Of a stretch of 14,912 nt of DNA, positions 1 to 7,246 are shown one piece after another. Each line of letters starts with the position of its first letter. The first letter of the stretch is position 1. Below the pieces are notes generated by a model. The model was not told where the DNA came from, made no database searches, and saw nothing but the letters and a program-made list of their open reading frames with translations. The translations under genes and the position numbers were made by a program. This DNA comes from Deltaproteobacteria bacterium (GTDB lineage: Bacteria; Myxococcota_A; UBA9160; JAFDET01), in contig JAFDET010000038.1 in the NCBI GenBank assembly GCA_019310195.1, forward strand, positions 1-14,912, in the 5' to 3' direction.

Positions 1-226
1 TTCGCGTGATGAAGCCGGCGACGAAGAAGGTGTAGGCCGCTTGCTTGAGGGAAGAGGTCATCGCCACGCCCAGCCCATGGGGATAGTTCACTGCGAAGAC
101 CACCCCGCCCAGGATTGCCGCCCCGGCGAAGGCCATCCGGTAGTTGATGGTGCGGTCCATCCAGTGCTTGATGGAGCTGAAGAGCCAGCCGCCGCTCCGC
201 TTCTGTCCCGGGTCCTCGAAAGCCAT
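1..226 (-). CDS. Unknown membrane protein, N-terminal part only
   Basis: Reading leftward from an ATG at 226-224, the frame stays open to the window edge and gives the first 75 residues, beginning MAFEDPGQKRSGGW. The stop lies outside the window. Third codon positions are strongly G/C, as in the other genes. After a short polar, basic start (residues 1-30, with WMDRTINYR just before the membrane) there is a hydrophobic segment at about 31-47 (MAFAGAAILGGVVFAV). A second begins near residue 63 (AAYTFFVAGFITR), so this is probably a multi-pass inner-membrane protein. I do not recognise the family. No good Shine-Dalgarno sequence sits before this ATG, and the ATG at residue 23 is an alternative start. 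It is divergent from the sigma-factor gene. Confidence 0.7.
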   Translation of the reverse strand, partial: MAFEDPGQKRSGGWLFSSIKHWMDRTINYRMAFAGAAILGGVVFAVNYPHGLGVAMTSSLKQAAYTFFVAGFITR

Positions 227-469
227 GTCGGGGGCAGAGGATAGGGTCTCCGGCGTCCGCACCGCGCAATTCCCCGCCGCCTGGCTCGTAGAACAGGCTG
301 AGGGCCGCCGGGAATGGATGGCCCCGGGGAGATTCCGCCGGTGCAGCAGGCGTTGGCCGCCAGCCTTACGGGACCGCAGCTGTTCTTCGCCGAGGCGCGG
401 CGGGGGGTTGGGGCCTCGGGCCCGGGCGCGCGGGCTGCGCTACGCACGACCCCGGGGGGCGGAGTTTCC
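227..469. other. Divergent intergenic region
   Basis: This 243-bp stretch separates the leftward membrane gene from the rightward sigma-factor gene and should hold both promoters. The frame of the sigma factor is open back to 314, but the peptide it would add is proline/alanine/glycine-rich and unlike any sigma domain. I therefore treat it as non-coding. I could not pick out a convincing -35/-10 pair or a GGAAC-type ECF promoter by eye. The GC-rich runs (CCCCGGGG near 324, GGGCCCGGGC near 418) make small palindromes that are expected by chance here. Confidence 0.5.
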
Positions 470-991
470 ATGAGCCCGACGGCCCAGGAGGCGCTCGGCC
501 AGGTCTTTCGCGACCACGAGCGGGATGTCCGGCGCCTGTGCCGGCGCATGCTTGCCGACGACGCTGCGGCCCAGGACGCCGCAAGCGAGACCTTCGCGCG
601 CGCCCAGCAGCGGCTCGCCAGCTACGACGAGACCCGACCCATGCGCCCCTGGCTCCTGGGCATCGCCGCCAACCTCTGCGTCGACCTGATTCGGCGTCGT
701 AGCACGGAAGCGCGCATCTTCGACGACGCCGGAGCCGACCCCGAGGCGCTCGCCGATCGGGCGCCCTCGCCCCTGGGCCATCTGCTGCGTGCCGAGGAGC
801 GCGCGGCGCTGTTGTCTGGAATCGACGCGCTTCCGGTCAAGTACCGCCTGCCGCTGGTGCTGCGTCACTTTGCGGAGCTGGACTACGACGCCATCGCCGA
901 GCTGCTGGGCACATCGCGCAACCAGGTGGGCAGCCTGCTCTTCCGCGCCCGGCAACGCCTGCGCATCGCCCTTGGAGAGACGTCCGCATGA
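470..991 (+). CDS. RNA polymerase sigma factor, ECF (sigma-70) family
   Basis: This is a 173-residue protein of typical ECF sigma size with the two core domains only. Sigma region 2 spans about residues 5-75: the helix QVFRDHERDVRRLCRRML, then a conserved acidic-aromatic stretch DAASETFARAQQRL, then PWLLGIAANLCVDLIRRR. Sigma region 4 spans about 110-170, with LPVKYRLPLVLRHF followed by the helix-turn-helix YDAIAELLGTSRNQVGSLLFRARQRLR. The start at ATG 470 is chosen because GGAG at 461-464 precedes it and because homologous sequence begins there. The frame is open upstream to 314 without sigma-like content. Its stop overlaps the next ATG (ATGA, 988-991), so it is translationally coupled to the zinc-finger membrane protein. 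That protein is its likely anti-sigma factor, as in most ECF operons. The target promoters cannot be read from the window. Confidence 0.93.
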   Translation: MSPTAQEALGQVFRDHERDVRRLCRRMLADDAAAQDAASETFARAQQRLASYDETRPMRPWLLGIAANLCVDLIRRRSTEARIFDDAGADPEALADRAPSPLGHLLRAEERAALLSGIDALPVKYRLPLVLRHFAELDYDAIAELLGTSRNQVGSLLFRARQRLRIALGETSA

Positions 992-2625
992 GCTGTTTTC
1001 CCGAGCTGACCTACGCGTTCTTCGTGGATGGAGAGCTGGATGCCTCGGAGGCGCGCAGCGTGCAGGCGCACCTGATCGGGTGCCGGAGCTGTCGGGCGCT
1101 GGTGGTCGGGCTGCAGGATGAGGCCACCCTGCTGGCCGATGTCCTCCACGAGCGCGTGCCCCAGTCCTATCGCCTGGCCCCGCGCGCCGCGCCGCCGCCG
1201 CGAGAGCTGGCCATGGGCGTCGTGCCCATGCTGGGTCTCGGCGTGGTGGCCCTGGCCGTCCTGGGCTGGATCTTCGAGTCGCTGCCGGCCGGCGTCGAGT
1301 GGCTCAATCCCTTCCGCCTGCAAGGAGTCTACGAGATGGCCTTCAACTTCCTCTTCGTGATTCGCGACGACGTGCCCGGGCTCCTGGAGTTCCTGATCGC
1401 GCTGGCGGGGCTGGCCAGCGTCTCGCTGCTGCTGCTCTTCATGGTGTCGATGCTCTCGCGCCGATTCGTGGGGACGTCGGCGTTCGCCGTGTTGCTGCTG
1501 TCGCTCTTGGCCGTGCCACGCAGCGGCGCCGCGCTGGATCTCCACTTCCACGAGGACGAGGTCTCCGTGCCCGCGGGCGAGACCCGCGAGCAGACCATGA
1601 TCGTCAACGCCAACACCGTGCGTGTGGACGGCGTCGTGGACGGTGACCTGATCGTCCTGCTGGCGGAGCGGCTCATCCTGCGCGGAGAGGTCAAGGGAAA
1701 CGTCTTCTCATCGGCACGCACCATCGAGGTGTCCGGCAAGGTGGAGGGCAACCTGCACGCCATCGGCGAGAAGGTACGGCTGGACGGCGAGGTCGGGGGA
1801 AACATGTACTCCGCTTCCGAGATCCTGACCCTGGGCGAAGGCGCAACGGTGAAGCGCGACTCCACCCACGTGGCGGGCGGGGCGACCATCGAGGGGCGCG
1901 TGGAGCGCGATCTCTTCATGATCGGCCACTGGCTCGACGTGCGCGGGAACGTGGCGCGCAACGTGGACGCGCGCGCGGAGCGGGTGTCGCTTCTCGACGG
2001 GGCCCGCGTCGGCGGCGACGTGGACGCGACGTTCTGGGAGAAGAGCGAGGTCGAGGTGGCTCCGGGCGCCGTGGTCGGCGGAGAGGTCCGCTCCGGCGTT
2101 CACGAAGGCTGGCAAGAGGCGTGGTATAGCCACTACGCCGATGCCGGCTTCTACGTGTGGCTCGTGATTCGCCTGGGCGCGGCCTTCACCCTGGGCCTGC
2201 TTCTCCACTTCCTGGCGCCGCGGCTCTTCGACGTGCAGCTCACCAGCGGCGGAGACTTCGCCCGTTCCATCGGCGTGGGCTTCCTGTTGCTGGTGGCCAC
2301 GCCGATCGCCCTGCTGCTCATCGGGATTACGCTGCTCGGGATCCCCATCGCCGTGATCGGTCTGGCCGCCTTCCTGAGCGCGGTCTACGTCTCCGGCATC
2401 GTGATCGCCGCCCTGGTGGGCAGCCAGATCACGAAGCCACACAGCGACACACTGGGCCCGTTCGCCGCGGCGTTGCTGGCGGGCCTGGCGATCGTGATCG
2501 TCGCCTCGGAGCTTCCCTTGCTGGGTGCTCCGGTCCGCTTCTTGGTGGTGTTGACGGGCCTGGGCCTGCTGGTCCAGCGCGCCTACTTCGCCTGGCAGGA
2601 CGCGCGCAGCGTGACGGCCGTCTGA
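988..2625 (+). CDS. Membrane anti-sigma factor fused to bactofilin-like beta-repeat domain
   Basis: This 545-residue protein is made of distinct parts. Residues 1-45 are an anti-sigma zinc finger of the zf-HC2 type: Cys3, then HLIGCRSC giving His28, Cys32 and Cys35. Hydrophobic helices follow at about 77-97 and 133-153. A third, at 163-177, ends in a signal-peptidase-like SGAA and leads out of the membrane. Residues about 182-370 form a polymer-forming (bactofilin/DUF583-like) domain. It contains repeated GxVxGN motifs at 215, 233, 250, 267, 303 and 320, spaced mostly 17 residues, as expected for turns of a beta-helix. Four or five further membrane helices fill 387-530. GGAGAG at 974-979 is its ribosome site, inside the sigma gene. 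The pairing with an ECF sigma and the zinc finger support a role in holding the sigma factor at the membrane. The beta-repeat part would face the periplasm if the topology holds. That it acts as an envelope sensor is inference. Confidence 0.82.
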   Translation: MSCFPELTYAFFVDGELDASEARSVQAHLIGCRSCRALVVGLQDEATLLADVLHERVPQSYRLAPRAAPPPRELAMGVVPMLGLGVVALAVLGWIFESLPAGVEWLNPFRLQGVYEMAFNFLFVIRDDVPGLLEFLIALAGLASVSLLLLFMVSMLSRRFVGTSAFAVLLLSLLAVPRSGAALDLHFHEDEVSVPAGETREQTMIVNANTVRVDGVVDGDLIVLLAERLILRGEVKGNVFSSARTIEVSGKVEGNLHAIGEKVRLDGEVGGNMYSASEILTLGEGATVKRDSTHVAGGATIEGRVERDLFMIGHWLDVRGNVARNVDARAERVSLLDGARVGGDVDATFWEKSEVEVAPGAVVGGEVRSGVHEGWQEAWYSHYADAGFYVWLVIRLGAAFTLGLLLHFLAPRLFDVQLTSGGDFARSIGVGFLLLVATPIALLLIGITLLGIPIAVIGLAAFLSAVYVSGIVIAALVGSQITKPHSDTLGPFAAALLAGLAIVIVASELPLLGAPVRFLVVLTGLGLLVQRAYFAWQDARSVTAV

Positions 2626-2656
2626 CGCTACGCTTCGGCCGAGGAGACACGAACCC

Positions 2657-3691
2657 TTGGCCATCCTGCCGCATCTGGACGACGTCGCCGGGCTCTTCGC
2701 GGGGATCATCAACACCATCGGGCTCCCCACGCCGGACACGTTCGAGCAGCTCGACGTCTACCGGGGCCTGCCGATCGAGACGCTCTTCCCGGCCCCCAAA
2801 GCCGTACCGGTGGTGCGCCGCAGCCGGCGCTGGGCCCTGCCGGGAATCCTCAGCGAGGACGTGATCTTCCCCTCGGAGCACGAGCCGCTGGAGCCGGCGT
2901 TCGGCGAGCGCTACGAGAACGACTACCCGGAGGTGCACACGGTCTACGCGCGGCGCCTGCGCACGGCGGCCGCCCGCGGCCGCCCGCGCCTGCTGTACAT
3001 CCACGGCTACATGCAGCCGGAGACGCTCATCGAAGAGGTGGGCATCATCGCCGGGCTGGCCCGGCGCCTGGACATGGAGGTGATCCAGCTCCAGCCGCCC
3101 TACCACGGGCGGCGCAAGCCCCGCGCCTCGCGCTTCGACGGCGAGCTCTACTGGACGGCCGACGCCGTGCGCAGCATCGAGGCCCTGCGTCAGACGCTGC
3201 TGGACGCGCGCTCGCTGCTCTCGTGGATGCAGGCCAACGACCCGCGGCCGGTCGGCATCGCGGGCATCAGCTTGGGCGGCGCGCTGAGCGCAGCGCTCAC
3301 CTGCCTGGAGGAGCGTTTCGCATTCTCCATCCCTCTGGTCGGCCACATGGACCTGCCCGCCCTGCTCCACGACGCCCCGGTGCTGGCCCGCATGCGCCGC
3401 GAGCTTGCGGAGTTCGGTTGGAGCACCGAGGAATTCGCCGCGTTCTTCCACGACATAGGCTGGAACGAGCTGAAGCCCAAGCTCCCGCCCGAACGCATCC
3501 TGCTGCTGGCCGCGAGCGACGACCGCTTCTTCGACCCCGAGGTGATGGAGGCGATGTGGGAGCGCTGGGGTCGCCCGCGCATCGAGTGGTACCCGGCCAG
3601 CCACATGGGCTTCTTCCGCTTTGCCAGCGAGTTCCTGACCCACATCCGCGAGTTCGTGGACGAGATCGCGGCGGAGACCGGGAGCGGCTGA
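2657..3691 (+). CDS. Alpha/beta hydrolase, substrate unknown
   Basis: This is a 344-residue soluble protein with the alpha/beta-hydrolase core in its second half. LLYIHGYMQ (113-120) carries the HG oxyanion-hole motif. GISLGG (203-208) is the nucleophile elbow with Ser205. LLLAASDDRFF (282-292) supplies the likely acid Asp288 or Asp289, and ASHMGFF (314-320) the catalytic His316. The first 100 residues are an N-terminal extension with no recognised domain. There is no signal peptide. The start is TTG at 2657, preceded by GAGGAG at 2641-2646; no ATG fits better. It lies 31 bp after the anti-sigma gene and 4 bp before the GST-like gene, so it may be transcribed with either. The general layout recalls the ABHD18-like group of serine hydrolases, but that assignment is weak. 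The substrate (ester, thioester or other) cannot be told. Confidence 0.85.
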   Translation: MAILPHLDDVAGLFAGIINTIGLPTPDTFEQLDVYRGLPIETLFPAPKAVPVVRRSRRWALPGILSEDVIFPSEHEPLEPAFGERYENDYPEVHTVYARRLRTAAARGRPRLLYIHGYMQPETLIEEVGIIAGLARRLDMEVIQLQPPYHGRRKPRASRFDGELYWTADAVRSIEALRQTLLDARSLLSWMQANDPRPVGIAGISLGGALSAALTCLEERFAFSIPLVGHMDLPALLHDAPVLARMRRELAEFGWSTEEFAAFFHDIGWNELKPKLPPERILLLAASDDRFFDPEVMEAMWERWGRPRIEWYPASHMGFFRFASEFLTHIREFVDEIAAETGSG

Positions 3692-3695
3692 GCGC

Positions 3696-4895
3696 GTGTG
3701 GTCCTTGTGGGGCGCCGATCTCTCGCCCTTCGCCCTGAAGGTCGAGGCGCTGCTGCGCTTCGCAGGCGTTCCCTTCCGTTGGCTGCCGGCCCCGGGATCC
3801 GCACTGGAGTCGCACCGCTTCAACCGGCGCCGTGCTCGGCTGATCGCCGGGCGCCTGCCGCTCACCTGGCCTGAGAAGAGCCCGCTCGACGAGTTTCCGC
3901 TGGTGCCGTTCCTGTTCGGTCCCAGCGGAGAGAACCTCTACGACTCGACGGCCATCGGCATCTGGCTGGATCGGAGCGGGCCCCATCCGGCCGGCGAGTG
4001 GGCGCGGCTTCTCCCGGACGAGGAGCCGGCGCTTCGTTTCGCGGCGCGTCTCGTGGACGAGGCCCTGGACGAGGTGGGCCTGTACCTCGTTCACCACAAC
4101 CGCTGGGTGGTGTCGGCTCGCGACAACGATGCCGGGCCACGCCTCGCCCGCCAGATGCGTCCACTCCTGGGGCCGGCCGCGCGGGTGCTGGCCAGGCGCT
4201 TCCCCACGCGGCAGGTCCGCCGCCTGCCCTACCTGTTCAGCGTGGCACCCGCCGACTCGCACGCATTCGCGGATCTTCCGGCTCGGCTCCAGCCTCCCAC
4301 ACGGGAGGGCTTCCCCGCCACCCATGGGCTGCTCGAGCAGGCCTTCCGCCGGCTCCTGGGCGCCGTCGAGCCGGTGCTCTCGGCCCGGCCCTTCCTCTTC
4401 GGCGAGCGCTTCACCCTGGCCGACGCCAGCGTCTACGGTCAGCTGGCCATGAACCGCACCGACCCCAGCGCCTGGGCGTGGATCGGCCGCGAGGCGCCGG
4501 CGACCGGGGCGTGGATCGAGCGGCTCGCCGAGGGGGACTTCTCGGGCCATCGTGCCGAGGGCCCCCTCGTCCTCGATGAAATGTTGGCGCCGCTGATGGG
4601 CTGGCTCTCCGACACGTTCGTTCCGCTGATGAGGCAGAATGCCGACGCGTGGCAGCGCCACCGTGCTGCGGGGGAGACGATCTTCAACGAGAAAGCCTTC
4701 GATGCGGGCCGTGCACTCTACGACGGAACGCTGCTCGGTCAGCCGTTTCGGAGCGTGGCCAAGACCTTTCAGGTGCGCGTCTGGCGCGATCTCGCTGGGG
4801 ACTGGCAGGCTCTTGCGGAAGACGACCGCGCACGGCTCGAGGCGCTGGTCCCGACGGCGCGACAGCTCGAGACACCCCTGGAGGTCGCCCCGTGA
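3696..4895 (+). CDS. Glutathione S-transferase-like protein with C-terminal extension
   Basis: This 399-residue protein begins with a GST thioredoxin-fold domain (about 1-93). The start LWGADLSPFALKVEALLRF matches the usual GST first strand and helix, with Ser10 at the position of the thiolate-stabilising residue. NLYDSTAIGIWLD (80-92) matches the conserved E/D-S-x-A-I glutathione gamma-glutamyl site. The all-helical C-terminal GST domain spans about 100-280 and includes FLFGERFTLADASVYGQL (233-250), the typical N-capping box. Ordinary GSTs are 200-250 residues; here about 120 more follow (residues 280-399), which I cannot assign. The start is GTG at 3696 with GGGAG at 3680-3684, 11 bp before. 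The stop overlaps the next GTG (GTGA), indicating co-translation with the tandem DsbA-like protein, a second glutathione-type fold. It may bind or conjugate a thiol substrate or be a non-enzymatic GST homologue. Confidence 0.82.
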   Translation: MWSLWGADLSPFALKVEALLRFAGVPFRWLPAPGSALESHRFNRRRARLIAGRLPLTWPEKSPLDEFPLVPFLFGPSGENLYDSTAIGIWLDRSGPHPAGEWARLLPDEEPALRFAARLVDEALDEVGLYLVHHNRWVVSARDNDAGPRLARQMRPLLGPAARVLARRFPTRQVRRLPYLFSVAPADSHAFADLPARLQPPTREGFPATHGLLEQAFRRLLGAVEPVLSARPFLFGERFTLADASVYGQLAMNRTDPSAWAWIGREAPATGAWIERLAEGDFSGHRAEGPLVLDEMLAPLMGWLSDTFVPLMRQNADAWQRHRAAGETIFNEKAFDAGRALYDGTLLGQPFRSVAKTFQVRVWRDLAGDWQALAEDDRARLEALVPTARQLETPLEVAP

Positions 4896-6247
4896 GCAAG
4901 CTGACGCGACGCATCTCGCCGCTGTTGAGCGGGACCCTGACCCATCCCCGCACGCGGCGACTGCGCCGCGGGATCGCAGAGCAGCGGCGCCGGTTGCTCC
5001 GCCGTCCGCACCACATCCGCTACTTCCATCAGGTGGACGATCCCTACAGCCATCTGGCGGCCCAGGTGCTGGGGGAGCTGCTGGCCCGCTACGACGTGGA
5101 GCTGGAGCCGCACCTGGTGGGGGCGCCGCCGGATGACGCCGCTCCGGAGCGCGGGCTTCTCGAGGCGTTCGCGCGCAAGGACGCCGCCGATGTGGCGCCG
5201 AGCTACGGCCTGGAGTTTCCGACGCTGGGAGACGCGCCCGAAGCCGCAGCATTGGAGCTGGCCTCGCGTTTGCTGGCGGGCGCCGTGGCGTCGGGGAGCT
5301 TCGCAGAGCAGGCTCCGCGGATCGGGCGGGCCTTGTGGGCGGGCGACGACGTCGGGCTCGAGTCGCTGGCGTCGCAGACGCGACCACCCGATTCCGAGAC
5401 CACGCGCGCCGCGGTCGAGGCGGGGGGCGCGCTCCGCCAACGCCTCGGCCACTACCTGGGCGCGATGTTTTACTACGGGGGTGAGTGGTACTGGGGCGTC
5501 GACCGGCTGTGGCACCTGGAACGTCGCCTCCAGGCCCTGGGCGTGCTGCGCGATGGGAAGCCCGCCGGCGCCATCGTTCCGCGGCCGGACCCGGCCGGGG
5601 CGCCGCCCGTCGCCTCGGGCCGGCGCCTCCGGCTGGAGTACTTCCCGTCCCTGCGCAGCCCCTACTCCGCCATCGCCATGCGCCGCGTCTTGGAGCTTGC
5701 GGAGCGGCTGCCCGTGGACCTGATCCCGCGCCCGGTGCTGCCCATGGTGATGCGGGGCCTGCCGGTGCCGCGAGCCAAAGCGCTGTACATCCTGCTCGAC
5801 ACCAAGCGCGAGGCCGAGGATGCTGAAGAGCCCTTCGGCCGCGTGTGCGATCCGCTGGGTCGTCCCGTGGAGCGCGGCTTCTCGCTCTATCCCTGGGCCC
5901 GACGCGAGGGCCGGGCGGCCGAGCTGCTCGAGTCGTTCACGCGCGCCGCCTTCGCCGCAGGGATCGATACGGGTGAGGATGCGGGGCTGCGTCTCGTCGT
6001 TGAACGCGCCGGTCTCTCCTGGGAGGAGGCACGGAAGCACGTGGACGGGGATGCCTGGCGCGAAGAGCTGGAGCAGAACCGGCTCGCCCTGCTGGAGCAC
6101 GGCCTCTGGGGTGTGCCCAGCTTCCGGCTCGTGGGCGAGGGCGGCGAGCCCGACTTCTGCACCTGGGGGCAGGACCGCATCTGGCGCGTGGAGCAGGAGA
6201 TCCGCCGCCGACTGGGAGTCCTGGAGCCGAGCGCCAGCGCCCCATGA
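4892..6247 (+). CDS. Tandem DsbA/HCCA-isomerase-like (kappa-GST fold) protein
   Basis: This is a 451-residue protein with two copies of the thioredoxin-type fold found in DsbA-like 2-hydroxychromene-2-carboxylate isomerases and kappa-class GSTs. The C-terminal copy (about 246-442) looks intact. It opens with LEYFPSLRSPYS, where Ser256 sits at the catalytic serine position. It also has the cis-proline loop WGVPSF (406-411) and the family motif WGQDRIW (425-431). The N-terminal copy (about 42-216) opens with IRYFHQVDDPYS, so Asp50 replaces that serine. Its last part reads GAMFYYGGEWYWGVDRLW, keeping the WGxDRxW motif but losing the GVP cis-proline. The first 40 residues are very arginine-rich. 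The start is GTG at 4892 with GGAGGT at 4880-4885; the frame is open upstream but that part overlaps the GST gene. It probably uses or binds glutathione together with that neighbour. The substrate is unknown. Confidence 0.83.
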   Translation: MSKLTRRISPLLSGTLTHPRTRRLRRGIAEQRRRLLRRPHHIRYFHQVDDPYSHLAAQVLGELLARYDVELEPHLVGAPPDDAAPERGLLEAFARKDAADVAPSYGLEFPTLGDAPEAAALELASRLLAGAVASGSFAEQAPRIGRALWAGDDVGLESLASQTRPPDSETTRAAVEAGGALRQRLGHYLGAMFYYGGEWYWGVDRLWHLERRLQALGVLRDGKPAGAIVPRPDPAGAPPVASGRRLRLEYFPSLRSPYSAIAMRRVLELAERLPVDLIPRPVLPMVMRGLPVPRAKALYILLDTKREAEDAEEPFGRVCDPLGRPVERGFSLYPWARREGRAAELLESFTRAAFAAGIDTGEDAGLRLVVERAGLSWEEARKHVDGDAWREELEQNRLALLEHGLWGVPSFRLVGEGGEPDFCTWGQDRIWRVEQEIRRRLGVLEPSASAP

Positions 6248-6288
6248 TGAGTGTAACCCGCGGATTCTAATAGGGTTCTTCATCATGG
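6242..6288. repeat. Nested inverted repeat at end of tandem-DsbA gene
   Basis: CCATGATGA at 6242-6250 is the exact reverse complement of TCATCATGG at 6280-6288, giving nine perfect base pairs. Inside them AACCC (6255-6259) pairs with GGGTT (6273-6277), leaving small internal gaps of 4 and 2 nt and a 13-nt AT-rich loop. The left arm covers the stop codon of the upstream gene. No T-run follows, so a classical intrinsic terminator is unlikely. It could be an operator, an attenuator or an mRNA-end stabiliser. What is seen is the symmetry; the role is not known. Confidence 0.6.
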
Positions 6289-6293
6289 ACGAA

Positions 6294-6305
6294 GTCCCCC
6301 GGGAC
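6294..6305. repeat. Short palindrome GTCCC-CC-GGGAC
   Basis: Five-base arms (6294-6298 and 6301-6305) surround a two-base centre. On its own this could be chance in GC-rich DNA. It is listed because it is the middle of three consecutive inverted repeats in one 98-bp gap before the alpha/beta hydrolase gene. Confidence 0.35.
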
Positions 6306-6306
6306 C

Positions 6307-6324
6307 GTGGGCGGCTGCGCCCAC
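6307..6324. repeat. Perfect 7-bp hairpin in leader of hydrolase gene
   Basis: GTGGGCG (6307-6313) and CGCCCAC (6318-6324) are perfect complements around the loop GCTG. The RNA hairpin would be very stable and would end 21 bp before the chosen start codon of the hydrolase at 6346. No U-tract follows, so it is not a standard terminator. It could influence translation or processing. Confidence 0.5.
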
Positions 6325-6345
6325 GAGTGCGACAATTCGAGTGCC

Positions 6346-7236
6346 ATGAAGCTGCACGAGCTGAAGATCCACGGCGAGCGAGTCACCTTCCGCACGGCCG
6401 GTGAAGGTCCGGTGCTTCTGCTGATCCACGGGATGGCCGGAAGCGCCACGACTTGGAAGCAGGTGACGCCGCGCCTCACGGAGCGCTTCACCGTCGTGGC
6501 TCCGGATCTGCTCGGTCACGGCCGCTCGGACAAGAGCCGGGGTGACTACTCGCTTGGCGCCTTTGCCAGCACGCTGCGCGATCTGCTGGTCGCATTGGGC
6601 CACGACCACGCCACGGTCGTCGGCCAGTCGCTCGGCGGTGGTGTGGCCATGCAGTTCTCCTATCAGTACCCGGAGCGCTGCGAGCGGCTGGTCCTGGTAG
6701 GAAGCGGCGGGCTGGGCCGCGAGGTGAACCCAGTGCTGCGCTACTTGAGCCTGCCGGGCTCCGAGACGGTGCTCATGCTGGCGTGTGCCGCACCCGTCCG
6801 GAGCGCGATCGCGACCATCGGCGAGCTCGCGGCTCGCATCGGGCTGCGCCCGGCGCCGGTCGTGGCCGAGCTGTGGCGGAGCTACACGTCGCTGGGCGAC
6901 GACGCCACTCGCAAGGCGTTCCTGCGCACGCTGCGCACGGTGATCGACCCGCGGGGCCAGGCCGTCAGCGCGTCCAACCGCCTGCACCTGGCGGCCGAGG
7001 TTCCGACGCTGATCATCTGGGGAGACGCCGACCCGATCATCCCCATGGACCACGCCTTCGCCGCGCACGAGGCCATCCCGGGCAGCCAGCTGGAGATCTT
7101 CGAGGGCGTCGGGCACTACCCCCACTGCGAAGAGCCCGACCGCTTCGTGGACGTGCTGACCGAGTTCATCGAGACCACGGTGCCGGCCCGTATCACCGTG
7201 GCGCCCCGCCACGTGCTCCGCTCCACCGGGAGCTAG
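6346..7236 (+). CDS. Alpha/beta-fold hydrolase
   Basis: This 296-residue cytoplasmic-looking protein is a complete small alpha/beta hydrolase. LLLIHGMAGSATTW (24-37) holds the HG oxyanion motif and PDLLGHGRSD (53-62) is the conserved strand-4 loop. VVGQSLGGG (91-99) is the nucleophile elbow with Ser95. IIWGDADPIIP (223-233) supplies Asp229, and GVGHYPHCEEP (254-264) the catalytic His257. A helical lid of variable sequence lies between about 125 and 200. I start it at ATG 6346, where the typical N-terminal strand begins. A GTG at 6307 is also in frame but would place the hairpin at 6307-6324 inside the coding region. No strong ribosome site is visible. It resembles the large group of haloalkane-dehalogenase/meta-cleavage hydrolase/lipase-like proteins, within which substrate cannot be read from sequence. 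The YheU gene follows 10 bp later. Confidence 0.9.
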   Translation: MKLHELKIHGERVTFRTAGEGPVLLLIHGMAGSATTWKQVTPRLTERFTVVAPDLLGHGRSDKSRGDYSLGAFASTLRDLLVALGHDHATVVGQSLGGGVAMQFSYQYPERCERLVLVGSGGLGREVNPVLRYLSLPGSETVLMLACAAPVRSAIATIGELAARIGLRPAPVVAELWRSYTSLGDDATRKAFLRTLRTVIDPRGQAVSASNRLHLAAEVPTLIIWGDADPIIPMDHAFAAHEAIPGSQLEIFEGVGHYPHCEEPDRFVDVLTEFIETTVPARITVAPRHVLRSTGS

Positions 7237-7246
7237 TCTCTCGAGC

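Noticed and set aside
311..336. GGAAT/ATTCC inverted repeat in the left intergenic region
   Set aside because: Only 5-bp arms with a 16-bp spacer in GC-rich DNA; not distinguishable from chance.
314..469. N-terminal extension of the sigma factor
   Set aside because: The frame is open but the peptide has no sigma-like sequence, and a ribosome site GGAG precedes ATG 470.
3297..5387. Long open frame of 696 codons on the minus strand
   Set aside because: It lies opposite three genes with clear domain motifs; its peptide is rich in Arg, Pro, Ala and Gly with no recognisable domain, as expected for an antisense frame in GC-rich DNA.
4769..6286. Open frame of 505 codons on the minus strand
   Set aside because: Antisense of the tandem DsbA-like gene; no domain seen.
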